This document shows positions 1 to 6,328 of a stretch of DNA of 9,086 nt, piece by piece. Location of the stretch: the NCBI GenBank assembly GCA_003135575.1, contig PLCG01000085.1:3041-12126 (forward strand), in the 5' to 3' direction. The position numbers were made by a program, and so were the translations under genes. The notes beneath the pieces were generated by a model. That model was not told the origin of the DNA. It was given only the letters and a program-made list of their open reading frames with translations, and searched no databases. Numbering within the stretch: position 1 is the stretch's first letter; every line of letters begins with the position of its first letter. This DNA comes from Nitrososphaerota archaeon (lineage in GTDB: Archaea; Thermoproteota; Nitrososphaeria; Nitrososphaerales; Gagatemarchaeaceae).

Positions 1-983
1 GTGAATATGTAGTCGTCAGCCGTGACCGGCACGCCGTCCTGCAAGTTGTGTGGCTTGACGTTTACCGTCCACGTCTTGTGATCTGCCGACGAGGTGATGC
101 TCGTTGCGAGCGCATTGAGATAGACGCCGACTCCTCTTGCGTCAGCCTGTTCTGTGCTGTCCGCTATTGGGCCCCAGATGTACCTGTCGTATATTGAGTT
201 CTGTGCGGCCGTGGGCAGCTGGTTGATGTTGTCGATGTTACCAGTGACTGCGACGTTGATTGCGCTTGCAGAACCCGTGTTCCAGTGCGCGTAGTCGATC
301 CCTGCGGTGCTGCTGGTGATCGGGGCGGTCGCCGAAGGACCGTTACCGGTCGCATTCACTCCCCAGGGCTTGAAGCCCGAGGAATACGCATACGCCTGCA
401 GCGGGTAGTAGATGATCACTCCAGGCCTCTCTTGCGCGGCGATCGCCACCATCTTCTGCGCGTCAGCTAGCCTTGCCGCCACATTGAAGTTGGTGTTGTA
501 GTCGTCTGCCAGAGAGTTGAAGGTCGCGTTCTTGAAGAAGTAGTAATTCTGACCGTTCGGTGGGACGTCGCCGGGGCCTTCGTTCCGGTAGAAGGCCACG
601 TTTTGTGTGCCAAAGTCAGGCAGGGAGGTCCCTCCTCCGTTCCCTACGAAGGTAGCGTCCCAGCCCCCGCTGGCGAAGGTCTTTGCAGGACACCCGTTCG
701 CGCATCCCAACAGGATGGCGAGCATCTGCGAGAAGCTCTCGTAAATCAGCTTTGCATCTATGTTCCCTGAAACATACGAGTTTTGTATGATGGCTGCCCA
801 CTGCCGCCTGAGCGGGTTGGACGTGGGCGCGATAAGTGTCATAGAGAAGTATGGCGTAGTCGCCGCATGGACGGTGACCGTCGAGAGCGGCATCGCAGAC
901 GAGACTAGGACGAAAGCAAAGAGTCCTAAGACTACACCCTTGAGGGTGTCATTGGAGTTCACGGAGAACGACATCGTTGCCAT
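1..983 (-). CDS. Family 5 extracellular solute-binding protein of a peptide ABC importer (3' end outside window)
   Basis: This gene encodes the secreted ligand-binding component of the adjacent Opp/Dpp-type importer. It starts at ATG 983 and 327 codons are visible before the window edge; the C-terminus is missing. Residues 1-40 look like a signal peptide: Lys15, a hydrophobic stretch at about 16-33, and a possible cleavage after VHA (38-40). There is no lipobox Cys. Residues 299-327 carry the family's N-lobe hallmark (DHKTWTVNVKPHN, then QDGVPVTADD), preceded by IYDRYIWGPI and LNALATSI. Oddly, residues 43-208 lie before this and resemble the usual C-lobe: a region like LTLIAPTSNPLRRQW, then GGWDATFVG, then DAQKMVAIAAQERPGVIIYY, then SGFKPWG. 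The order therefore looks swapped, or an extra half-module has been added. An in-frame ATG at 974 is an alternative start, given the nearby TATA box. Binding-protein identity is fairly sure; the ligand is inferred from the neighbours. Confidence 0.85.
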   Translation of the reverse strand, partial: MATMSFSVNSNDTLKGVVLGLFAFVLVSSAMPLSTVTVHAATTPYFSMTLIAPTSNPLRRQWAAIIQNSYVSGNIDAKLIYESFSQMLAILLGCANGCPAKTFASGGWDATFVGNGGGTSLPDFGTQNVAFYRNEGPGDVPPNGQNYYFFKNATFNSLADDYNTNFNVAARLADAQKMVAIAAQERPGVIIYYPLQAYAYSSGFKPWGVNATGNGPSATAPITSSTAGIDYAHWNTGSASAINVAVTGNIDNINQLPTAAQNSIYDRYIWGPIADSTEQADARGVGVYLNALATSITSSADHKTWTVNVKPHNLQDGVPVTADDYIF

Positions 984-1000
984 GTAAGACTGATTTGGCG

Positions 1001-1007
1001 TATATAA
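1001..1007 (-). promoter_or_regulatory. TATA box for the solute-binding protein gene
   Basis: The minus strand reads GATTATATACGCC here. The centre of TTATATA (about 1004) is about 21 bases before ATG 983 and 30 before the in-frame ATG at 974. Archaeal transcription usually starts about 25 bases from the box centre, which predicts a start near 975-983. The transcript would be leaderless or nearly so, and ATG 974 could be the real start. The binding protein thus has its own promoter although it follows dppF on the same strand. Confidence 0.6.
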
Positions 1008-1031
1008 TCTTAGCGACGATGACTTACCATG

Positions 1032-1049
1032 GGGGTAAAATTCGACCCC
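1032..1049 (-). terminator. Possible hairpin between dppF and the binding-protein gene
   Basis: GGGGT (1032-1036) and ACCCC (1045-1049) form a perfect 5-bp stem with an 8-base loop that contains TTTT on the minus strand. It begins 11 bases past the dppF stop codon and lies upstream of the binding-protein TATA box. It could end or process the dppBCDF transcript. The stem is short, so this is tentative. Confidence 0.3.
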
Positions 1050-1060
1050 GCACGAAAGAT

Positions 1061-2068
1061 TCACTTGAATTGTTCGGCGAAATGACACGCGACGAAGTGT
1101 CCCGGCTCTATCTCTCTGTATTCCGGGACCTTGTCCCTGCACAGCTGCTGCGCGTAGGGGCAGCGCGGGTTGAACCTGCACCCCGAAGGGGGGTTGATGG
1201 GGCTGGGCACGTCTCCCGCGAGTACAATCCTGTTGACCTTGTTCTCGGGGTCAGGGATCGGCACCGCGGAGAGGAGTGCGATGGTATAGGGGTTGAGCGG
1301 CTTTGTGAAGATGACGTCCGCTGAAGCATACTCCATGAGCATGCCCAGATACATGACCGCCACGTGCTGGCTCACCTGCCGCACGGAGCTCAGGTCGTGC
1401 GAGATGTAGAGGAACGAGATCCCCTCCTTCCGCTGGAGGTCCTCGAGCAGGTCGAGGATCTGCGCCCTGATCGACACGTCGAGGGAAGAGACGGGCTCGT
1501 CGGCGACGATGAACTTGGGGTCCGTCGCGAGTGCCCTGGCGATGGATATCCTCTGCCGCTGCCCTCCTGAGAACTCATGCGGGTACCTCTCGGCATGGTA
1601 CTCCTCCAGCCCGACGAGCTTGAGAAGGGCATACGCCCTGCTCTTCCATTCGTGCTTCGGCACGTGCTTGTGGATGATGAAGGCCTCGGAGATGATATCG
1701 AAGACCGTCATCCTGGGGTCAAGAGACCCGTACGGGTTCTGGAAGACCATCTGCATGTTCCTTCTCATGTCCTTCTTGCCCGTCGAGGTCCCCGTCTCAA
1801 GGGTCTCGTGGACGTCTTTTCCCTCGAAGAGGACACTACCCGAGTCCTTTGGCAACAGATCGAGGACCACCTTTCCCACCGTCGTCTTGCCGCATCCGCT
1901 CTCCCCCACGAGCCCGAGCGTCTCTCCCCTGGCGATGCTGAAAGTGATCCCGTCGACTGCGTGGACTTCTCCCACCTTCTTCTTCATGAAGACTCCCTTC
2001 TCGTAGACCGGGAAGTGCTTGACCAGGTCCACGACCTTGACGAGTGGCTGGTCTGTGGTCCATGTCAA
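1061..2068 (-). CDS. dppF: Oligopeptide/dipeptide ABC importer ATPase, DppF/OppF type
   Basis: This is one of the two cytoplasmic ATPases that power the importer. The 335 residues show Walker A GESGCGKT (55-62), Q-loop Gln110 in VFQNP, signature FSGGQ (166-170), Walker B FIVADEP (186-192) and H-loop His224. The N-terminal segment with a long insert before HAVDGITF is typical of DppF. The C-terminal oligopeptide-type domain has four cysteines (297, 303, 310, 328) in the pattern GCRFNPRCPYA, QLC, ACH. The start is TTG 2068, overlapping the dppD stop as TTGA. A GGAGGG Shine-Dalgarno sequence at 2078-2083 with a 9-base spacer supports it, and no in-frame ATG lies nearby. It is the last of four coupled genes; the binding-protein gene follows after 77 bases. 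Which of the two ATPases is D or F rests on N-terminal shape and gene order. Confidence 0.95.
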   Translation of the reverse strand: MTWTTDQPLVKVVDLVKHFPVYEKGVFMKKKVGEVHAVDGITFSIARGETLGLVGESGCGKTTVGKVVLDLLPKDSGSVLFEGKDVHETLETGTSTGKKDMRRNMQMVFQNPYGSLDPRMTVFDIISEAFIIHKHVPKHEWKSRAYALLKLVGLEEYHAERYPHEFSGGQRQRISIARALATDPKFIVADEPVSSLDVSIRAQILDLLEDLQRKEGISFLYISHDLSSVRQVSQHVAVMYLGMLMEYASADVIFTKPLNPYTIALLSAVPIPDPENKVNRIVLAGDVPSPINPPSGCRFNPRCPYAQQLCRDKVPEYREIEPGHFVACHFAEQFK

Positions 2069-3054
2069 GATGACGTGCCCTCCAGCGTTATCTCCTTCCA
2101 GCGGTGGCAGGAGACCTGCCTCCCTCCGCCGATCGCATCGAGCGCGGGCTCCTTGGCAACGCAGATCTCCTGCATGAATCTGCAGCGCGGATGGAACCTG
2201 CAGCCAGAGGGTGGCGTGATCAGGTTGGGGATGTTTCCTCCGATGGGGACGAGCTCTTTCTTCCGGTCCACCCGGGGCACGGCCTTTAGCAACGCGGAGG
2301 TGTACGGGTGCTTTGGCGTGGCGAAGGTCTCCCTGGTCGACGCGACCTCTGCGACCCTGCCAGCGTAGAGGACGACCACCTTCTGGGTCATCTCCGCGAC
2401 GATCCCCATGTCGTGCGTGATGAGAATCAGAGTCATCCCTAGCTCCCTCTGGAGGTCCTTCAGCAGGTCCAAGACCTGCGCTTGTATCGTGACGTCGAGA
2501 TTTGTTGTGGGTTCGTCCGCTATCAGGAGGTCAGGCTCCCCGGCGAGTGCCCTAGCGATGGCTATCCTCTGCCTCATGCCTCCGCTGAGCTCGTGAGGGT
2601 AGGCCCTCATCCTTGCCTCTGGCTCCGAGATCCTCACGCGCTGGAGGAGTTCAAGGACCCTCTCGGAAGCCCGCTCCTTCGGGACCTTCTCGTGGGCCTG
2701 GACCACCTCGGAGAGCTGCGTCCCGACGGTGAACAGCGGGTCGAGGGAGGAGTTGGGGTCTTGCGAGACGTAGCCGATCCTCCTTCCCCTGTACTTTCTC
2801 ATCTCGCTCTCCTTCTTCGTGAGCAAGTCCTCGCCGTCGAAGATGATCTTCCCTCCCGCGAACTTGCCGGGCCGAGGGACGACCCTCAGGGCGGACAAAG
2901 CGGTAACTGTCTTCCCTGACCCCGACTCGCCGACAAGCCCGAGGGGCACGCCCTTCTCTACCGTGAAGTTCACGCCATCTACCGCCCGGACCACTCCCGC
3001 CTCCGTGTAGAAGTAGGTCCGAAGGTCCTCTACCCTTAGCAGCGGTTCGGCCAG
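2065..3054 (-). CDS. dppD: Oligopeptide/dipeptide ABC importer ATPase, DppD/OppD type, start codon uncertain
   Basis: This is the partner ATPase of DppF. Numbered from the first standard start (GTG 2994, 309 residues), it has Walker A GESGSGKT (22-29), Q-loop Gln78, signature LSGGM (136-140, the form usual in DppD/OppD), Walker B LLIADEP (156-162), a D-loop with TTNLD where TTALD is common, and H-loop His194. Cysteines 265, 271, 278 and 296 form the C-terminal four-Cys pattern. GTG 2994 is probably not the real start: the frame stays open upstream and encodes LLRVEDLRTYFYTEAGV, the conserved first strand and aromatic A-loop region. The frame ends at TGA 3061-3063, which is also the dppC stop. 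In that extension the possible starts are CTG 3054 (used here, 329 residues, with GAGTGA six bases upstream) or CTG 3042. A GTG at 3064 overlaps the dppC stop as GTGA but is one base out of frame. The function is certain; the 5' end is not. Confidence 0.93.
   Translation of the reverse strand: MAEPLLRVEDLRTYFYTEAGVVRAVDGVNFTVEKGVPLGLVGESGSGKTVTALSALRVVPRPGKFAGGKIIFDGEDLLTKKESEMRKYRGRRIGYVSQDPNSSLDPLFTVGTQLSEVVQAHEKVPKERASERVLELLQRVRISEPEARMRAYPHELSGGMRQRIAIARALAGEPDLLIADEPTTNLDVTIQAQVLDLLKDLQRELGMTLILITHDMGIVAEMTQKVVVLYAGRVAEVASTRETFATPKHPYTSALLKAVPRVDRKKELVPIGGNIPNLITPPSGCRFHPRCRFMQEICVAKEPALDAIGGGRQVSCHRWKEITLEGTSS
2078..2083 (-). promoter_or_regulatory. Ribosome binding site that fixes the TTG start of dppF
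   Basis: The minus strand reads GGAGGG, then nine bases, then TTG at 2068. It lies inside the end of dppD, so dppF translation is probably coupled to dppD. It favours the TTG over the out-of-frame ATG at 2063. Confidence 0.65.
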
Positions 3055-3060
3055 TCGTTG

Positions 3061-3981
3061 TCACTCTCTAAGTCGGGGGTTCAGAGCGTCAGACAGGCCG
3101 TCTCCGAGCAGGTTGAAGCCCAGGACGCAGAAGATGATTGCCAGACCCGGAAAGAAGGAGACCCACCACGAGGTACGGACGTATTGCAGGCCCTCCTCCA
3201 GGATCAGCCCCCAGGTGGAGGCCGACGGGTCGGAAAAGCCCAGGAAGCTGATGACGACCTCGGTGAGTATGTTGCCCGCCACCAGGAGGCTTGAGACGAC
3301 TATGATGGGCGAGAGAGCGTTGGGCACTATGTGCCTGAAGAGGATACGCGACTGGCTCGCCCCCAAGGACTTGGAAGCCTGGACATACTCGAGCTCCCTT
3401 ATGCGGAATATCTCTCCCCTGACGATGAACGCGATCCCCGACCATCCGAAAAGGCCCAGGATCGCGACGATGAGCGTGAGGCCAAGCCCTTGCGCCACCA
3501 GCAGGGTGCCGATCCTAGCAAACAAGAGGATGAAGATCAACACCGGGAGGGTGAAGAATATCTGCGTGACCCCTAGGAGGAGCGCTCCCGCGACGCCGCC
3601 CCGGTACCCGGCCACCGCACCTACCAGAACACCGAGGGCGATGGCTATCGCTGTGGCCCCGATGCCCACATACAGGTCCCCGGCGCTTCCGTGGATGATC
3701 TCTTGCCAGACGTCGATGCCAGATGTCTCGGTCCCCAGGGGATGGGCCCAGTTAGTGAAAGGCGGGAGGTTGCTGCAACCTTGGTAGAGGCACGCAAAGC
3801 TCCTCGCCGGCACGGGGTCGAGGAAGAGCCCGTAGATGGCCAGGACCGCGAAGAAGCCGACCATCGCGAGCCCCGCGAGGCCTGACCTGTTCCTCTTGAA
3901 CCTCCTCCAAGCGACGGCCCACTGTCCGGCGCCTCGTTGAGAGCCGGCCTCGTGCTTAGGAAGCAGGACCTCTTCCTGCAT
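3061..3981 (-). CDS. dppC: Oligopeptide/dipeptide ABC importer permease, DppC/OppC type
   Basis: This is a membrane permease that pairs with DppB to form the translocation path. It has 306 residues. The OppC-like N-terminal segment (AWRRFKRNRSGLAG, 24-37) leads into the first membrane helix (about 35-54). An outer loop follows with the family motif HPLGTETSGIDVW (80-92) and GSAGDLYVG (98-106). Further helices lie at about 107-126, 133-156, 165-188, 222-248 and 275-296. The EAA loop that docks on the ATPases covers about 198-221 (EYVQASKSLGAS, then HIVPN). The end, GDGLSDALNPRLRE, is the standard family terminus. The outer loop has Cys64 and Cys69, which might form a disulfide. ATG 3981 overlaps the dppB stop as TAATG, with GGTGAGG at 3990-3996. 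Its TGA stop lies in the same frame as the following dppD. Confidence 0.95.
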   Translation of the reverse strand: MQEEVLLPKHEAGSQRGAGQWAVAWRRFKRNRSGLAGLAMVGFFAVLAIYGLFLDPVPARSFACLYQGCSNLPPFTNWAHPLGTETSGIDVWQEIIHGSAGDLYVGIGATAIAIALGVLVGAVAGYRGGVAGALLLGVTQIFFTLPVLIFILLFARIGTLLVAQGLGLTLIVAILGLFGWSGIAFIVRGEIFRIRELEYVQASKSLGASQSRILFRHIVPNALSPIIVVSSLLVAGNILTEVVISFLGFSDPSASTWGLILEEGLQYVRTSWWVSFFPGLAIIFCVLGFNLLGDGLSDALNPRLRE

Positions 3982-4952
3982 TAAGAGATCCTCACCCGTG
4001 GGTCGAGCAGGGCGTAGACCAGGTCGAGGCCGATGTTCGCGACCAGGACCATTATCGTGATTATCATGGTGATCGCTTGGACGACGGGGAGGTCCAAGCT
4101 GGTTGCGGCGACGACGAACTCATAGCCCAAGCCCGGCCAAGAGAAGGTTGTCTCCAATGCGGGTGCACCTGCAAGCAGTGACCCGAAGCTGAGCCCCACT
4201 ATGGTCACCACGGGGGTTATCGCGTTCTTTAGCGCGTGCTTGTAAGTGACGTTGAAATCGCTCAAGCCGCTCGCTCTCGCACCGAGGACGTAGTCCTGGC
4301 GGAGCGCGTCGAGCATGTTGGCGCGGATGAGGCGGACGTACGTAGCGAGGGAGACCAGAGTAAGCACGGATAGGGGGAGAATGAGGTGCGCAAGTGCATC
4401 GCTCGGTATGCTCCCCCACCAGTAGGGCGGGAACGCGGAGATGGCCCCAAAGGACGGGAGCCAGTGGAGGTTCAGCGAGAAGATGATTATCGCCATTATC
4501 CCCAACCAGAAGGTGGGCATCGAGATCCCGAAGATTGCTGTCGTCGTCACCGCGACGTCGCTCTTGGAATACTGGCGCTTGGCGGAGAAGACCCCCAGGG
4601 GAACGCCGATTCCAAAAGAGAGGAGTAGCGCTGGGATCTGCAGCTCGAGGGTTGTCGCGGTCCAGGGTAGGATTTTCGAGGCCACCGTCCCAGAGTACAA
4701 GGATTGGCCGAGGTTGCCGTGCATAAAGTCCGAGAGCCACAGGAAATACCTCGTGTAGATGGGCTCGCCCATGTGGAACTCGGCGTTGAGCGCCGCGAGC
4801 GTCTCGGGGGTCCGGTTATGGATCCCGAGCAAGACCAGCTCGACGGGGTTCCCGGAGGCGTTGGTGGCCAGGAACGTGATTATCGAGACGGTGATGAAGA
4901 CTGGGATTGCAAAGAGAATCCTCCGAAGCAGGTAGCTAAGGAGCCCCGCCAT
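3981..4952 (-). CDS. dppB: Oligopeptide/dipeptide ABC importer permease, DppB/OppB type
   Basis: This is the first gene of the importer operon and encodes the second permease subunit. The 323 residues begin with the family's YLLRRILFAIPVFITVSIIT (7-26), the first membrane helix. The outer segment has HMGEPIYTRYFLWLSDFMHG (60-79) and NLGQSL, typical of DppB. Helices follow at about 103-123, 136-160, 186-206, 245-265 and 288-316. The EAA loop spans about 220-245 (DYVLGARASGLSDFN). FSWPGLGYEFV (270-280) and the end DLVYALLDPRVRIS are also family hallmarks. ATG 4952 is the right start: it opens just before the conserved N-terminus and lies about 31 bases after a TATA-like box, leaving a very short leader and no need for a Shine-Dalgarno site. 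The stop overlaps dppC by one base. Length and motifs are complete, so I see no sign of decay. Confidence 0.95.
   Translation of the reverse strand: MAGLLSYLLRRILFAIPVFITVSIITFLATNASGNPVELVLLGIHNRTPETLAALNAEFHMGEPIYTRYFLWLSDFMHGNLGQSLYSGTVASKILPWTATTLELQIPALLLSFGIGVPLGVFSAKRQYSKSDVAVTTTAIFGISMPTFWLGIMAIIIFSLNLHWLPSFGAISAFPPYWWGSIPSDALAHLILPLSVLTLVSLATYVRLIRANMLDALRQDYVLGARASGLSDFNVTYKHALKNAITPVVTIVGLSFGSLLAGAPALETTFSWPGLGYEFVVAATSLDLPVVQAITMIITIMVLVANIGLDLVYALLDPRVRIS
3990..3996 (-). promoter_or_regulatory. Ribosome binding site of dppC
   Basis: The minus strand reads GGTGAGG eight bases before ATG 3981, inside the end of dppB. With the TAATG overlap it indicates coupled translation. It also shows that internal genes of this operon use Shine-Dalgarno initiation. 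Confidence 0.6.
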
Positions 4953-4979
4953 GCTTGCCCGAATCGTCTCGTAGGGTTA

Positions 4980-4986
4980 GATATAC
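4980..4986 (-). promoter_or_regulatory. TATA box of the dppBCDF operon
   Basis: The minus strand reads CGTATATCTAA. The centre (about 4983) is about 31 bases from ATG 4952, predicting a start near 4957 and a leader of only a few bases. It lies in the 59-base gap after the small membrane protein gene on the same strand. Confidence 0.5.
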
Positions 4987-5011
4987 GTTCTGGCCGCAAC
5001 TCGATGCCCGC

Positions 5012-5302
5012 TCAGAGAAGGGGCTTCCGAGCGTGGAGCACGGCGTACGCGTAGACGGCGTCGGTAACCACAAGAAGGACCAGGACTATCTGCTGCCAGT
5101 CAACTGTGAGCAGCCCGGGGATGGAAGTGCTACCCTTCACCGCCGACGTGATCAGGAAGAGAGGGTACCTGACGGTCGTAGGCGTGAACCCCTCGGGCCC
5201 CCAGTAGGCGGTGCGGTAGCCGTAGTCGCCCGTCATCCAGAGCAACAGCGCTATGAGGACGGCGTTGGCGAACAGCACCTCGAGGAGAGGGAGGAGCTTC
5301 AT
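5012..5302 (-). CDS. Small two-helix membrane protein of unknown function
   Basis: I do not recognise this family. From ATG 5302 it has 96 residues; a TTG two codons earlier (5308) would give 98. Two hydrophobic segments are clear: about residues 3-23 (LPLLEVLFANAVLIALLLW) and 69-90 (WQQIVLVLLVVTDAVYAYAV). Between them is a polar, aromatic stretch rich in Tyr, Thr and Gly (GDYGYRTAYWGPEGFTP), probably facing outside. A weak TATA-like TTTAGAAG at 5328-5335 on the minus strand is about 30 bases upstream. It precedes dppB by 59 bases on the same strand, but dppB has its own TATA box, so joint function is not implied. The coherent hydrophobic pattern and the tidy spacing with both neighbours argue for a real gene. 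Confidence 0.6.
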   Translation of the reverse strand: MKLLPLLEVLFANAVLIALLLWMTGDYGYRTAYWGPEGFTPTTVRYPLFLITSAVKGSTSIPGLLTVDWQQIVLVLLVVTDAVYAYAVLHARKPLL

Positions 5303-5357
5303 CTTCAAGTCGCAGGCGACCCGTGCCCTTCTAAAGACTTGCGGGTAAAGTCGGCAA

Positions 5358-5369
5358 GCTTAACAATCC
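5358..5369 (+). promoter_or_regulatory. Weak TATA-like element before the signal peptidase gene
   Basis: GCTTAACAATCC is the most AT-rich stretch in the divergent 85-base gap, centred about 29-30 bases before GTG 5394. The spacing fits a leaderless transcript, but the match to an archaeal box is poor. Confidence 0.3.
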
Positions 5370-5393
5370 TATGGGGCCGCCTCCCGAAAGACC

Positions 5394-6011
5394 GTGCAGC
5401 TGTCCAAGAACGTAGGCAGGGGGCTGACCTACGTCCTCATAGTAGTCGCGATAGTGATCGGGGCTCAGCTCTTCGTGGGAAGCGCGCTGGGGTCTTCCCC
5501 GGTCTACGTCGTGGTCAGCAAGAGCATGGTCCCTACCCTCGAGGTAGGCGACCTCGTCGTCGCGCAGAGCGTGGCGTTCAGCGACATACACGTGGGGCAG
5601 GTGATAATCTACGTCCAGCCCGACGGGCGGGGAGGGTGCGCGGGGCTTACCATCGTGCACAGGGTCGTCGCCGTCACGAGCCAGGGCCTGATCACCCAAG
5701 GGGACGACAGGGCGACCAACCCTCTCCCAGACGAGCCATACGAGTGGCCCCCGATCACGGCTGCCTGCGTCAAGGGCGTGGTGGTCCTGGCGGTCCCGTA
5801 CCTCGGGTTGATCTCGATGGTGATACCGTATCCCTGGAACTATGCCCTCGTGGGTCTGATCCTGCTCTTCGTCTTCATCACCGAGCTGCGCCCGTCCCGC
5901 GAGAGCGAGGATGAGGGAGGCATTGGAGATGGCGGGACGGGAGGAGTACCTAGTGATGCGCCGGTGCGCTCTGAGGAACCGTCTCAGAGTCCCGGTATTT
6001 CTCATAAGTGA
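5394..6011 (+). CDS. Signal peptidase I, archaeal/ER type (S26B)
   Basis: This membrane protease removes signal peptides from exported proteins on the outer face of the membrane. The 205 residues show an N-terminal helix (about 11-32), then SKSMVPTLEVGDLVV (42-56) with catalytic Ser44, then IVHRVV (87-92) with His89, where bacterial enzymes have Lys. ITQGDDRATNP (100-110) is the GDxN-like box with Asp104/Asp105. This Ser/His/Asp pattern is that of archaeal and ER signal peptidases. A second helix lies at about 148-164. After it comes a roughly 40-residue hydrophilic tail rich in Gly, Ser, Glu and Pro. The start is GTG 5394; an upstream ATG at 5371 is out of frame. The last 20 codons overlap the convergent small gene. 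The binding protein encoded nearby is a plausible substrate. Confidence 0.92.
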   Translation: MQLSKNVGRGLTYVLIVVAIVIGAQLFVGSALGSSPVYVVVSKSMVPTLEVGDLVVAQSVAFSDIHVGQVIIYVQPDGRGGCAGLTIVHRVVAVTSQGLITQGDDRATNPLPDEPYEWPPITAACVKGVVVLAVPYLGLISMVIPYPWNYALVGLILLFVFITELRPSRESEDEGGIGDGGTGGVPSDAPVRSEEPSQSPGISHK

Positions 6012-6249
6012 GGATGCGCTTTGTGAACCACACGCTGATGACGACGGTCCCAACGGTCAGGGTGAGCCACGCAGGGATGAACATGGCCTGGACGTTCCTC
6101 GACAGGAGCGAAGGACCCCACGTGAGCGCGGCAAAACCGAGCATGATGCCAGTGACAATGACGAGCCGCTTGGGGGAGGATTTGCCCGTCCCCGCTGGAT
6201 GAGATGCATCCTTACCGTGGCTTGCGCTTTCACCGTGAGAATCTGACAA
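5950..6249 (-). CDS. Small two-helix membrane protein with a His-containing N-terminal repeat
   Basis: I do not recognise this protein with confidence. It has 99 residues from TTG 6249; no ATG or GTG is available near the N-terminus. The soluble N-terminus contains an imperfect six-residue tandem repeat: SHGESA, SHGKDA, SHPAGT (residues 4-21), placing a His every six residues. Two hydrophobic segments follow at about 29-49 and 56-76, then a basic and aromatic tail (KRILTYEKYRD) that ends in HH. The layout vaguely recalls small accessory subunits of sodium/solute symporters, but no transporter gene is adjacent, so this is only a thought. A good TATA box lies 30 bases upstream. Its last 62 bases overlap the end of the signal peptidase gene in the convergent direction; both tails are low-complexity there. 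Confidence 0.6.
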   Translation of the reverse strand: MSDSHGESASHGKDASHPAGTGKSSPKRLVIVTGIMLGFAALTWGPSLLSRNVQAMFIPAWLTLTVGTVVISVWFTKRILTYEKYRDSETVPQSAPAHH

Positions 6250-6273
6250 GACTCTCTACCCTTCTGCTCAGTT

Positions 6274-6283
6274 GGATATAATC
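6274..6283 (-). promoter_or_regulatory. TATA box for the His-repeat small membrane protein
   Basis: The minus strand reads GATTATATCC, centred near 6279, about 30 bases from TTG 6249. It closely resembles the binding-protein box (GATTATATAC). It supports both the gene and its unusual TTG start with a leader of only a few bases. Confidence 0.55.
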
Positions 6284-6328
6284 TGTGCGCTCAACTTCGA
6301 CGCGAAACCTTCGATTTCGGGGTCTCCC

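Noticed and set aside
1509..2368. Long plus-strand open frames (1509-2006 and 1577-2368) opposite dppF/dppD
   Set aside because: They lie antisense to ATPase genes with complete motifs. Their translations show no domain, and they reflect GC-rich codon bias.
3061..3063. Selenocysteine or programmed readthrough at the dppC TGA
   Set aside because: DppC ends exactly at its family terminus (NPRLRE) there and DppD begins just after. I see no SECIS-like element, so a stop with a poorly placed dppD start is simpler; readthrough is kept only as one option in the finding.
3113..3787. Plus-strand open frame of 224 residues opposite dppC
   Set aside because: It is a shadow of the permease gene on the other strand; the protein is basic and low in hydrophobic structure with no known motif.
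4955..5914. Plus-strand open frame of 319 residues covering the small membrane gene and most of the signal peptidase gene
   Set aside because: The signal peptidase frame has its catalytic motifs intact. This frame is an Arg/Gly-rich sequence with no family signal.
5331..6053. Minus-strand open frame of 240 residues opposite the signal peptidase gene
   Set aside because: It is antisense to a clear gene, charged and low in complexity, without motifs.
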